From: Neisseria meningitidis
GTDB taxonomy: Bacteria > Pseudomonadota > Gammaproteobacteria > Burkholderiales > Neisseriaceae
Reading direction: 5' to 3'
NCBI GenBank assembly: GCA_923184405.1
Contig: OV299793.1
Location: forward strand, 262,114-326,113
Length of the DNA: 64,000 nucleotides
The position numbers and the translations under genes are program-made. Under the pieces are notes generated by a model. The model searched no databases, was not told the origin of the DNA, and was given only the letters and a program-made list of their open reading frames with translations. This document shows positions 19,041-29,389 of the stretch, piece by piece. How positions within the stretch are numbered: the first letter of the stretch is position 1; every line of letters begins with the position of its first letter.

Positions 19041-21324
19041 TTCGTTCCAATACCGCCAACACCGCCGCACCGTAACGTGCGGCTTTTTCTTCGCCTACGC
19101 CATATACGGCGGCAAGCTCCGCCAAACCTTCCGGCTGTTTGGCGGCAATGGCGCGTAGGGCGGCTTTGCTGAGAATGCGGTAGGGTTCGGACTGTTCGTG
19201 TTTTGCCGTTTCGCTGCACCATTGGATCAGGGCGCGCATCAGGCGGCGTTTGTGTTTGGCGGTTTCATCGATGCCGTCTGAAAACGGACGGCAGACGGCG
19301 AGGATGTCCCGTCCGTATTTGGCGGCGCGTACGCTGCCCAAGCCGTGTACGCCTTCGAGGTCGGTTTCGGTTTCGGGCGTATCGGCAAGCATATCGGCAA
19401 GGCTTTCGTCGGAGAGGACGGCATGCAGGGCGCAGTTTTCCGCCCTTGCCTGTTCATACCGCCAGGCCTCGAGTTTTTGACGCAGTTGTTGTTCGCGTTC
19501 GGTTTGCGGACGGATGACCGCGTCGCGGCTGAAGCCGGCGGCGTTGCGGCAGACTTCGAGTATGCCGTGTCCGAAACGTTCGGTTTTGGCTTCGCCCAAG
19601 CCGTAGATGTCGTGCAGCCCGTTGAGGTTTTGCGGCATTTTTCGACAAGGTCGCGCAGGGTTTTGTCGCCGAAAATCATATAGGCGGGGATGCCTCCGGC
19701 TTCTGCCTGTTTCATACGCCAAACGCGCAATGCCTGCCACAGGCGTTCTTCGCGTTCGGTACGCAGCCAGTTGTCTTTGAGGGTGCGGGCGGCGGGCTTG
19801 CCGCGCTTGAGCGGACGCAGCATCACTTCGGTTTCGCCTTTGAGGACTTTTTTGGCGGCTTCGGTCAGTTGCAATGCCTGATATCGGGCAATGTTGACGG
19901 TGAGGTAGCCGAGGCTGATGCACTGGCGGATGACGCTGCGCCATTCTTTGTCGGACAACTCCGCACCGATGCCGAAAGTAGACAGTTGTTCGTGCCGGTT
20001 GCCGCGTATCCAATCGTCGCTTTACCGCGTAAAAGGTTGGTGATGCAACCGGCGGCAAAACGTTGTCCGGCGCAGTACACGCAGCTGAGTAAGTTTTGTA
20101 CCAACACCGTGCCGTCAAACCGCACAGGCGGATGCAGGCAGATGTCGCAATGGCCGCAGGGTTCGGATTCTTCGCCAAAATGTTTGAGCAACAGTACGCC
20201 GCGGCAGGCGGCGGTTTCGCAGACGGAAAGCATGGCATCGAGTTTTTGCATTTCGATTTGCTTTTGCACCTCATCGCTGTTGCCTTCTGGCAATCCGTTC
20301 GCGCAGCAACACCCAATCGTTCAAGCCGTAACACAGCCAGCTCGCGGCAGGCAGCCCGTCCCGTCAAGCGCGCCCCGATTCCTGATAGAAATGTTCGACA
20401 CTCTCGGGCATAACGAGATGGGCGACAAAGCGCACGTCAGGTTTGTCTATGCCCATGCCGAACGCCACGGTCGCCACCACGATAACATTGTCTTCATGCG
20501 CAAAGCGGCGTTGGTTTTCCTCGCGCAAGTCCATGCTCAAACCAGCATGATACGGAAGCGCGTTTAATCCGTTTTCACGCAAAAACTGCGCCACATCTTC
20601 AACCTTTTGCGGCTTAGGCAATACACAATGCCGCTATGCCCCGTCATTTCTTTGCGGATGATTTCAAGCAGTTGTTTTTTGCCGTTGTTTTTTTCGATAA
20701 CCTGATAATAAATATTCGGACGGTCGAAGCTGGAAACAAATTCGGGCGCATCGTCCAAGTGCAGATAATGCTTGATGTCGGCGCTGTGGCGGCATCGGCG
20801 GTGGCGGTCAGGGCGATGCGCGGGACGTTCGATAGCGTTCGGCAAGCATGCCGAGCTGTTGGTATTCGGGGCGGAAATCGTGTCCCCACTGGCTGACGCA
20901 ATGCGCCTCATCAATGGCAAACAGGCTGACGGTTTGTTGGTCGAGAAAACGCAAAAAGCGATCGGTAACCAAGCGTTCCGGCGCGACATAAAGCAGTTTC
21001 AGACGGCCTTAGCAAGTTTGTCGGCAATCTCGCGCGCCTCATCTGCCGATGTGCCGCTGTTGACTGCCGCTGCTTCAATACCGGCCACATGCAGGCTGGC
21101 CACTTGGTCGTTCATCAGCGCAATCAGCGGCGATACGACAACCGCCACGCCTTCGCGCATCAGCGCGGGAATCTAGTAACACAAAGACTTGCCCCGCCTG
21201 TCGGCATCAGCACTGTCAAACTCCCGCCGCCTGCCAAAGTATTGATAACAGTCTCCTGCCTGCAGCGAAATTCAGGATAACCAAATACTTCGTGCAGAAT
21301 CTGTTTGACGGTCGGTCGGTGCAC
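19030..21324 (-). CDS. recQ: ATP-dependent DNA helicase RecQ with three HRDC domains
   Basis: RecQ is a superfamily 2 3'-to-5' helicase; in Neisseria it takes part in recombination, including pilin variation, and repair. It starts near 21324 ([24 protein letters not shown]; an upstream start is possible). Motifs are Walker A (PTGGGKS, here damaged, followed by an in-frame TAG at about 21175), [30 protein letters not shown] and [10 protein letters not shown] zinc-binding RecQ-C region ([11 protein letters not shown]) and winged helix follow. Three HRDC repeats occur, about 19045-19220, 19240-19480 and 19490-19800; three is characteristic of neisserial RecQ, while most bacteria have one. Multiple frame breaks are present. 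The C-terminus ERNAV and stop are DUS-encoded. Confidence 0.92.
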
Positions 21325-21388
21325 GATGATTCCGTGCTCGGTAAGGGTGTTGATCGGTCAGCGGCAGTATGCCGTCTGAAATAGGGAT

Positions 21389-22170
21389 TTAGAATAGTTT
21401 GCCCACTTCTGCTTCAAGATGGTCAGCACGCATAAACGTTTCGCCGATCAGGAAGCTCTGCACGCCGCGCGATTGCATAAATTCCACATCAGCCATGCCT
21501 GTAATGCCGCTTTCGGTAACGACGGTTTTGCCTTCCAGCGCGGGCAGCAGCGACAGGGTTTGGTCGATGGAGACTTCAAAAGTCCTCAGGTTGCGGTTGT
21601 TTACAACCCACAACGGCGTGGTCAGGTTGCGGCATTTTTCCAATTCGCTTTCATCGTGCAGCTCGAGCAGGACGGTCATGCCCAATTCGTGCGACACCGC
21701 TTCAAAGCGTTCCAATTGTTCCTGTTCCAGTGCTGCGGCAATCAGCAGGACGGCATCCGCCCCCATGCGCGCGCCTGATAAACCTGATATTCGTCGATGA
21801 TGAAGTCTTTGCGCAGCACGGGCAGCGATACGGCTTCGCGCGCCTGTTTGAGGCATTCGGGCGAACATTGGAAATAGGGTTCGTCGGTCAGTACCGACAA
21901 ACACGCCACCCCGGCGTTTTCATAGGCGCGTGCAATCTCGGCAGGTCGGAAGTCCGGACGGATCAGCCCACTGCTCAGGCTTGCCATTTTGATTTCGGCA
22001 ATGACGGCGGGCGGGTTTAGGCGGTGTTTGCCGCGTATCGAACCGATGAAGCTGCGGACGGGCGAGGCTTCTGCGGCAAGTGCGCAGATATGTTCGGCGT
22101 TGACGGCGACATATTGAGAGGCAACTTCATGTGCCTTGGCGGTAAGGATTTTATTGAGGATATCGTTCAT
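21389..22170 (-). CDS. trpC: Indole-3-glycerol phosphate synthase
   Basis: TrpC closes the indole ring, converting CdRP to indole-3-glycerol phosphate in tryptophan synthesis. The start at 22168-22170 gives [17 protein letters not shown]. Conserved parts are [11 protein letters not shown], equivalent to the IAEIKKASPSKG motif with substitutions in the phosphate-binding part, [48 protein letters not shown] with the catalytic lysine, [12 protein letters not shown], and VTESGI. One frame break lies near 21790 in the ...[12 protein letters not shown] region. The corrected length of about 260 residues is normal. No other trp gene is adjacent, as usual in Neisseria. Confidence 0.93.
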
Positions 22171-22219
22171 GTCGTGTTCCGTATTTGTCCAGGAAAGGGG
22201 GAATATTAGCATCAAACCG

Positions 22220-23175
22220 TTACCGCCTGTTTGTGCGGAAGCTGTCGAAATAGGACAGGACGGTCTGCGGCAGCCATTGCAGGTGCAGCCTGCCGCTTAT
22301 GCTGCCGACAAAGTAGACGTGTCCGCCGTGTGCCTTCTGGAACACGGTAACGGCTTCGGACACTTCGTCCGGTGTCGGCAGCGCTTCGGGCGGCAGGAAG
22401 GGGTCGTTGGCGGCATTGAGCAGGAACAGCGGTTTGGCAACGTGTTTGAGCAGCGGTTTGCAGGAAGTTTGGCAGTAGTAGTCGTGCCGGTCGGCAAAGC
22501 CGTGCAGCGGTGCGGTGAAGCGGTCGTCAAACTCGCCCAGTGTTTTGCACCCTGCGGCAAATGCCGTCTGAAAACCGTGGAGCGACCGTGCTTTGGGTAT
22601 CAGGGTGCGGAGGAAGTAGCGCGTGTAGAGCAGCCGCGTGATGCCGCTGTCGAAGCGTCTGCCTGCCGCCTCTGCATCGACGGGTGCGGAGACGACGGCA
22701 GCGACTTGCGGCAGCGCGTTTTCGCCCGTTCGCCCAAATATTTTGCCAGCGCGTTGCCGCCCAGCGATACGCCGACGGCGTATATTCCACGGTAACGCGC
22801 GGCAAGCGTGTCCAAAGTAAAGGCGATTTCGGCGGTATCGCCCAAGTGGTAGAACACCGGAGCCATGTTGGCAATGCCGCCGCAGCTGCGGAAATGGACG
22901 ACTGCGCAGTTCCAGCCGCGAATGCGTACCGCGAGCATCAGTTCGACCGCGTAATGGCTGCAGCTGCTTCCTTCCAAACCGTGAAACAGCACGACCAGCG
23001 GTGCATCGGGCGAAATGCCGTCTGAAAAGTCGTAGGCGACTTTGGTTTTACCCGTGCTGTCCGGAAGCAGCTCGCGGCGGTATGCAGGTGCGGGGCGTTG
23101 CAGGAATTTGGCGGCAATCGTGTCGGCATTGCCGTTGCGGAGGAAAAAGGGCGTGTCCGGCGGTGTTAAAATCAT
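22220..23175 (-). CDS. YheT-type alpha/beta hydrolase
   Basis: This is a UPF0017/YheT family hydrolase of about 318 residues. The start at 23173-23175 gives [28 protein letters not shown]. Diagnostic parts are [19 protein letters not shown] (oxyanion region), [12 protein letters not shown], the nucleophile elbow [18 protein letters not shown] and, after a frame break near 22690, [18 protein letters not shown] with the acid and [10 protein letters not shown] with the His. It ends in SFRTNRR. Substrates of the family are poorly defined; acyl-ester hydrolysis is inferred. A DUS sits within the gene near 23013. murJ follows upstream on the same strand. Confidence 0.85.
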
Positions 23176-23304
23176 AAGGTATCGGTTTTCTTGTTTTCAG
23201 ACGGCATTGATGATGCGGCAGCCCGTCCGGCTGGTGCGGACGTAGGGGATACGCGCCCGAAATAGGCGCGCAAAAGCGTTTGCCGAAAAGGATATCGGCA
23301 TCGG

Positions 23305-24847
23305 TCAGCTTTCCACCCGTTTGAAATGGCGCGGACGGAAGCCCAAAGCCGCCAGAGATGCGAAATACAGTCCGCCGCCGACGGCAATCAGGATGCAGAG
23401 CTGCCCCGCTTTCCGCATTCCGCCAGCGCGTACCCAATCAAACGGCAGGCAAGCCTGCGCCGCCCACAGTCCGCCGCCCATTACGGCGAGCGAGAGCAGC
23501 ATTTTGCAAAGAACGCCGCCCAACCCTTGCCAGGTTGGTAAATACCGTGTCTGCGCAACAGGTAAAACAACAATCCGGCATTGATACACGCGCCCGGACC
23601 GATGGCAAGCGAAAGTCCGACGTGTTTCAGTGGGCCGATAAAGGCAAGGTTCATCAACTGCGTGCAGATGAGCGTGAAGATGGCGATTTCGACGGGCGTT
23701 TTGATGTTTTGCCGCGCATAAAAGCCGGATGCCAACACTTTAATCATGATCAAACCGATTAAACCGAAAGAATAGGCAATCAGCGCATGTTGCGTCATCT
23801 GCGCGTCAAACAGCGTGAATTCGCGGTACATGAACAAGGTTGCCACCAGCAGGAACGACAACACCGCCAGTCCGACCGCCGCAGGCAGCATCAGCAGCAT
23901 ACACAGGCGCAAACCCCAGTCGAGCAGGGCGGAAAACTGTTCCGTATCTTGGTTTGCCGAGTGTTTGGACAAAGTCGGCAGCAAAATCGTACCGAGTGCC
24001 GCCCCAGCACGCCGCTGGGCAGCTCCATCATGCGGTCGGCGTAATACATCCATGAAACGCTGCCCGATTGCAGATAAGACGCGAAAATCGTGTTGATCAC
24101 CAAAGAAATCTGCGCCACGCTCACGCCCAAAATCGCAGGTGCCATTTGTTTCATGACGCGGTTGACCGCCGCATCTTTGAAATTCAGTTTGGGCAGTTTC
24201 AAAAAACCCAGTTTCGCCAGCCAGGGCAGTTGGAAGCCGAGTTGAAAATGCCGCCGACAAAAACCGCCCATGCCAGTGCGGTAACGGGAGGATCGAAATA
24301 TGGCACGAAAAACAGCGCGAATACGATAAACGACACGTTCAGAAACGTGGGCGTAAACGCCGGAATGCTGAATTTATGATAGGAATTGAGTACCGAGCCG
24401 ACAAAAGACGAAAGTGAAATCAATAAGATACAGGGGAACGTAATCCCCAGCAAATCGATGGAGAGATGAAATTTGTCGGCATATTTGGCAAAAACGGGTG
24501 CAGAAACATAAATCACCCAAGGCGCGGCAAGTATGCCCAGCGCCGTAACGATAACAAGCACAAACGACAGCATACCCGCCACATGCGCGGATAAAAGCCT
24601 CCGTCGCATCTATAGAACGCGTTACCTTCATATTCCGCCAAAATCGGCACAAACGCTTGGGCAAACGAAACCTACGCAAACACGCGGCGAAGCAGGTTGA
24701 GCAGTTTGAACGCGACAAAAAACGGCATACGTCGCAAAGCACCGCGCAAAATACGCGCACAATGACCGTATCGCGCACAAATCCCAAAACGCGCGACACC
24801 ATAGTCAGGCTGCCGACTTGTGCCTAAGCTCCCTGTATATTGATCAT
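23305..24847 (-). CDS. murJ: Lipid II flippase MurJ (MviN)
   Basis: MurJ flips lipid II across the inner membrane for peptidoglycan synthesis. It is essential and has about 14 membrane helices of the MOP superfamily. The likely start is ATG at 24845-24847, but a TAG follows seven codons later (the expected text is LGALAKVGSL). The clear region begins [19 protein letters not shown]. Other MurJ sequence includes [78 protein letters not shown] and [18 protein letters not shown], split here for description. Frames break about every 200-300 bases (near 24660, 24600, 24250, 24000 and 23540). It ends PRHFKRVES. About 512 codons after correction. Confidence 0.92.
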
Positions 24848-24902
24848 TGTTCCTCAACAGTCGTACCCGTTTGGGGCCACGGCGCGTATTGTATGACAGA
24901 AA

Positions 24903-24944
24903 CCGCTTCAGACGGCATCGGGTTTGATGCCGTCTGAAGCGGTT
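24903..24944. terminator. Extended inverted DUS hairpin between murJ and dsbA
   Basis: CCGCTTCAGACGGCAT at about 24903-24918 pairs with ATGCCGTCTGAAGCGG at about 24928-24943, a 16-bp stem. It lies in the divergent gap between murJ (minus) and dsbA (plus), not downstream of either, so an uptake role or a transcriptional barrier is likelier than simple termination. Confidence 0.65.
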
Positions 24945-25060
24945 TCCCAAAACGAAAACGTCCTTTTCCGTAGGCAAACTGTATCAACACGCGGAAATGC
25001 AATAAAATAGCCGGATTCCGATTGATTTCCAACATCTGTTTCCAACATCACGAGAGCCGT

Positions 25061-25755
25061 ATGAAATCCAAACACCTCGCCCTCGGCGTTGCCGCCCTGT
25101 TCGCACTTGACACGTGCGACAGCAAAGTCCAAACCAGCGTCCCCGCCGACAGCGCGCCTGCCGCTTCGGCAGCCGCCGCCCCGGCAGGGCTGGTCGAAGG
25201 GCAAAACTATACTGTCCTTGCCAGCCCGATTCCCCAACAGCAGGCAGGCAAAGTCGAAATCCTTGAGTTTTTCGGCTATTTCTGTCCGCACTGCGCCCAC
25301 CTCGAACCTGTTTTAAGCAAACACGCCAAGTCTTTTAAAGACGATATGTACCTGCGTACCGAACACGTCGTCTGGCAGAAAGAAATGCTGACGCTCGCAC
25401 GCCTCGCCGCCGCCGTCGATATGGCTGCCGCCGACAGCAAGATGTGGCGAACAGCCATATTTTCGATGCGATGGTCAACCAAAAATCAAGCTGCAAGAGC
25501 CGGAAGTCCTCAAAAAATGGCTGGGCGAACAAACCGCCTTTGACGGCAAAAGTCCTTGCCGCTTACGAATCTCCCGAAAGCCAGGCGCGCGCCGACAAAA
25601 TGCAGGAGCTGACCGAAACCTTTCAAATCGACGGTACGCCCACGGTTATCGTCGGCGGCAAATATAAAGTCGAATTTGCCGACTGGGAGTCCGGTATGAA
25701 CACCATCGACCCTTTGGCGGACAAAGTAAGCGAAGAACAAAAAGCCGCGCAGTAA
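25061..25755 (+). CDS. dsbA1: Thiol:disulfide interchange lipoprotein DsbA (first copy)
   Basis: DsbA donates disulfides to exported proteins; meningococci have lipid-anchored copies. The start at 25061 (MKSKHLALGVAALFAL) has a lipoprotein-type signal whose lipobox reads ALDTC rather than a standard LAAC-like box. A Pro/Ala-rich linker follows, then ASPIPQQQAGKVEILEFFGYFCPHCAHLEP with the CPHC active site at 25283-25294. The helical insertion (HIFDAMVNQK) and the cis-Pro loop FQIDGTPTVIVGGKYKVEF are present. Frames slip near 25440 and 25490-25510. The C-terminus is SEEQKAAQ. The second copy at 47511 is about 70 percent similar by eye. A DUS terminator follows. Confidence 0.93.
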
Positions 25756-25768
25756 GCCCGTTTGAAAA

Positions 25769-25800
25769 ATGCCGTCTGAAACTTGGTTTTCAGACGGCAT
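25769..25800. terminator. Inverted DUS terminator between dsbA1 and amgK
   Basis: ATGCCGTCTGAA (25769-25780) and its complement (25789-25800) form a hairpin flanked by A- and T-runs between convergent genes. It can terminate both strands. Confidence 0.8.
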
Positions 25801-25811
25801 TTTGATTAGGT

Positions 25812-26816
25812 TTAAAACGTAAAGCCCGTTTCCAGTTCTTCATCGCCGACCAGTTCGACCAAGAGCGCGTAGAGCGGGGCGAGTTCGGCATAACGGCGCG
25901 ATACGCGGCGCAGGTAGTTTAAGAAACGCGGGATTTCGGGACGGTAATTGTCTTTGCCGTCACGGTAGTACAGGCGTGCGAAGATGCCTGCAACCTTCAA
26001 GTGCCGCTGCACGCCCATCCATTCGAACCAGCGGTAAAACTCGTCAAACGCTTCGGGGACGGGCAAGTAGGCAGCCCGCGCCTTTTCCCAGTAGCGGATA
26101 ACCAAGTCCAAGACAAATTCTTCTTCCCATTCGATAAAGGCATCGCGCAACAGCGACACCAAATCGTAGGAAATCGGGCCGTAAAGCGCGTCTTGGAAGT
26201 CTAAAACGCCCGGTCTGCCGCGCGTCAGCATCAGGTTGCGGACGATAAAGTCGCGGTGCACATAGACTTTGGGCTGCGCCAACAGGGGCGGCAGCAGCGT
26301 ATCGACGGTTTGCTGCCAAAGTTGGCGTTGTTTGAATGTTAATTCGCGCCCCAATTCTTTTGCGACAAACCATTCCGGGAACAGGTTGATTTCGCGCAGC
26401 ATCGTTTCACGGTCATATTCGGGCAAAACCCCTTCACGGCTTGCCTTCTGCAATTCGACCAGCTCGCCGATTGCCTCCAAAAGCAGGGCTTTGTGCGCCG
26501 CTTCGCCCTGCTCCTGAAGCATCGCGGTCAAAAACGTCGTATTGCCCAAGTCGTTCAATACCACAAACCCCAAATCCGTGTCCGCGTGCAATACCTGCGG
26601 TACATTGACCATGTCAAACAGTTTCTGCACTTTCAAATAAGGTGCGACACTCATCTTGTCGGGCGGTGCATCCATGCAGACGACACTGCTGCCGTCTGAA
26701 AACGTTGCACGGAAATAGCGGCGGAAATCAGCATCCGCCGCCGCGAAGGACAGATCGAAGTCCCGTTCGGGATAGATGGTCTGAAGCCAATTTTTCAGTT
26801 CGGTTTGCCGTTGCAT
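25812..26816 (-). CDS. amgK: N-acetylmuramate/N-acetylglucosamine kinase AmgK-like
   Basis: This is an intact 334-residue frame, one of the few unbroken large genes here, starting MQRQTELKNWLQTIYPERDFDLSFA. It is an aminoglycoside-phosphotransferase-fold sugar kinase: the nucleotide-binding N-lobe FRRYFRATFSDGSSVVCMDAPP, linker DLGNTTFLTAML, catalytic loop VYVHRDFIVRNLML (HxD...N) and metal-binding VLDFQDALYGPISYDLVSLLRD. AmgK phosphorylates the anomeric carbon of amino sugars recovered from peptidoglycan in the MurU recycling route. A kinase gene of this type divergent from lptD-surA is conserved in Pseudomonas and beta-proteobacteria, which supports the call. No murU is next to it in this window. 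Confidence 0.82.
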   Translation of the reverse strand: MQRQTELKNWLQTIYPERDFDLSFAAADADFRRYFRATFSDGSSVVCMDAPPDKMSVAPYLKVQKLFDMVNVPQVLHADTDLGFVVLNDLGNTTFLTAMLQEQGEAAHKALLLEAIGELVELQKASREGVLPEYDRETMLREINLFPEWFVAKELGRELTFKQRQLWQQTVDTLLPPLLAQPKVYVHRDFIVRNLMLTRGRPGVLDFQDALYGPISYDLVSLLRDAFIEWEEEFVLDLVIRYWEKARAAYLPVPEAFDEFYRWFEWMGVQRHLKVAGIFARLYYRDGKDNYRPEIPRFLNYLRRVSRRYAELAPLYALLVELVGDEELETGFTF

Positions 26817-26885
26817 AACAGTACTAAAGCATTTCAGGTTACAATAAACGCTATTCTAACTGGCAAACCGACTTGAGGGGCGATT

Positions 26886-29288
26886 TTGGCTCGTTTATTT
26901 TCACTCAAACCACTGGTGCTGGCATTGGGCTTCTGTTTCGGCACGCATTGCGCCGCCGCCGATGCCGTTGCGGCGGAGGAAACGGACAATCCGACCGCCG
27001 GAGGAAGCGTTCGGAGCGTGTCCGAACCCATACAGCCTACCAGCCTGAGCCTCGGTTCGACCTGCCTGTTTTGCAGTAACGAAAGCGGCAGCCCCGAGAG
27101 AACCGAAGCCGCCGTCCGAGGCAGCGACGAAGCATCCATCCCCGAAGACTATACGCGCATTGTTGCCGACAAGGTGGAAGGACAGTCGCAGGTGCAGGTG
27201 CGTGCCGAAGGCAACGTCGTCGTCGAACGCAACCGGACGACCCTCAATACCGATTGGGCGGATTACGACCAGTCGGGCGACACCGATACTGCAGGCGACC
27301 GGTTCGCCCTCCAACAGGACGGTACGCTGATTCGGGGCGAAACCCTGACCTACAATCTCGAGCAGCAGACCGGGGAAGCGCACAACGTCCGTATGGAAAC
27401 CGAACACGGCGGACGGCGGCTGCAAAGCGTCAGCCGCACCGCCGAAATGTTGGGCGAAGGGCATTACAAACTGACGGAAACCCAATTCAACACCTGTTCC
27501 GTCGGCGATGCCGACTGGTATGTCAAGGCCGCTTCCGTCGAAGCCGATCGGGAAAAAGGCATGGCGTTGCCAAACACGCCGCCTTCGTGTTCGGCGGCGT
27601 TCCCATTTTCTACACCCCTTGGGCGGACTTCCCGCTTGACGGCAACCGCAAAAGCGGCCTGCTTGTTCCCTCACTGTCCGCCGGTTCGGACGGCGTTTCC
27701 CTTTCCGTTCCCTATTATTTCAACCTTGCCCCCAATCTCGATGCCACGTTCGCGCCCAGCGTGATCGGCGAACGCGGCGCGGTCTTTGACGGGCAGGTAC
27801 GCTACCTGCGGCCGGATTATGCCTGCCAGTCCGACCTGACCTGGCTGCCGCACGACAAGAAAAGCGGCAGGAATAACCGCTATCAGGCGAAATGGCAGCA
27901 TCGGCACGACATTTCCGACACGCTTCAGGCGGGTGTCGATTTCAACCAAGTCTCCGACAGCGGCTACTACCGCGACTTTTACGGCAACAAAGAAATCGCC
28001 AGCAACGCCAACCTCAACCGCCGTGTATGGCTGGATTATGGCGGCAGGGCGGCGGGCGGCAGCCTGAATGCCAACCTTTCGGTTCTGAAATACCAGACGC
28101 TGGCAAACCAAAGCGGCTATAAAGACAAACCGTATGCCCTGATGCCGCGCCTTTCCGCCGATTGGCGCAAAAACACCGGCAGGGCGCAAATCGGCGTGTC
28201 CGCACAAGTTACCCGCTTCAGCCACGACAGCCGCCAAGACGGCAGCCGCCTCGTCGTCTATCCCGACATCAAATGGGATTTCAGCAACAGCTGGGGTTAC
28301 GTCCGTCCCAAACTCGGACTGCACGCCACCTATTACAGCCTCAACCGCTTCGGCAGCCAAGAAGCCTGACGCGTCAGCCGCACTCTGCCCATTGTCAACA
28401 TCGACAGCGGCGCAACTTTGAGCGGAATACGCGGATGTTCGGCGGCGGAGTCCTGCAAACCGTCGAGCCGCGCCTGTTCCACAACCATATTCCTGCCAAA
28501 TCCCAAAACGACCTGCCCAATTTCGAATCGTCGCAAAGCAGCTTCGGCCACGGAAAGCTCTTTCGGGAAAACCTCTATTACGGCAACGACAGGATTAACA
28601 CCGCAAACAGCCTTTCCGCCGACGTGCAAAGCCGCATTTTGGACGGCGCGACGGGGAAGAGCGTTTCCGCGCCAGCATCGGTCAGAAATTCTATTTCAAG
28701 GATGATGCGGTGATGCTTGACGGCAGCGTCGGCAAAAAACCGCGCAACTGTTCCGACTGGTGGCAAATGCCACCGGCAGCATCGGCAGCCGCTTCATCCT
28801 CGACAGCAGCATCCACAACAACCAAAACGACAACGCGCCGAGAACTACGCCGTCGGTGCAAGCTACCGTCCCGCACAGGGCAAAGTGCTGAACGCCCGCC
28901 ACAAATACGGGCGCAACGAAAAAATCTACCTGAAGTCCGACGGTTCCTATTTTTACGACAAACTCAGCCAGCTCGACCTGTCCGCACAATGGCCGCTGAC
29001 GCGCAACCTGTCGGCCGTCGTCCGTTACAACTACGGTTTTGAAGCCAAAAACCGATAGAAATGCTGGCGGGTGCGGAATACAAAAGCAGTTGCGGCTGCT
29101 GGGGCGCGGGCGTGTACGCCCAACGCCACGTTACCAGAGAAAACACCTACAAAAACGCTGTCTCTTTCTCACTTCAGTTGAAAGACCTCAGCAGTGTCGG
29201 CAGAAACCCCGCAGACAGGATGGATGTCGCCGTTCAAGGCTATATCCCAACCCACTCTCTATCCGCCGGACGCAACAAACGGCCCTGA
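26886..29288 (+). CDS. lptD: LPS-assembly outer membrane protein LptD (OstA/Imp)
   Basis: LptD with LptE inserts lipooligosaccharide into the outer leaflet. The start TTG at 26886 is preceded by GAGGGGCGATT and gives a signal peptide up to about residue 24 (GTHCAAADA). The CLFCSNES cysteine motif follows, then the beta-jellyroll (YTRIVADKVEGQSQVQVRAEGNV... and LIRGETLTYNLEQQTGEAHN). The large barrel shows FGGVPIFYTPWADFPLD and KSGLLVPSLSAGS. Frames break near 27567, 28369 (TGA in an expected ARRVSRT), 28433, 28675, 28770, 28855 and 29055. The C-terminus is SAGRNKRP. Full length about 800 codons is normal. The SurA-type isomerase gene follows at 29390. Confidence 0.93.
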
Positions 29289-29389
29289 CCGTCGGAAACC
29301 CGGCAGGAGCACCGTTCCCACACAAGACGGCATTCCACCGACAACCCCAAACCCGCCATCAAAGGCAGGATTCAAACGATAAGGAAAGA

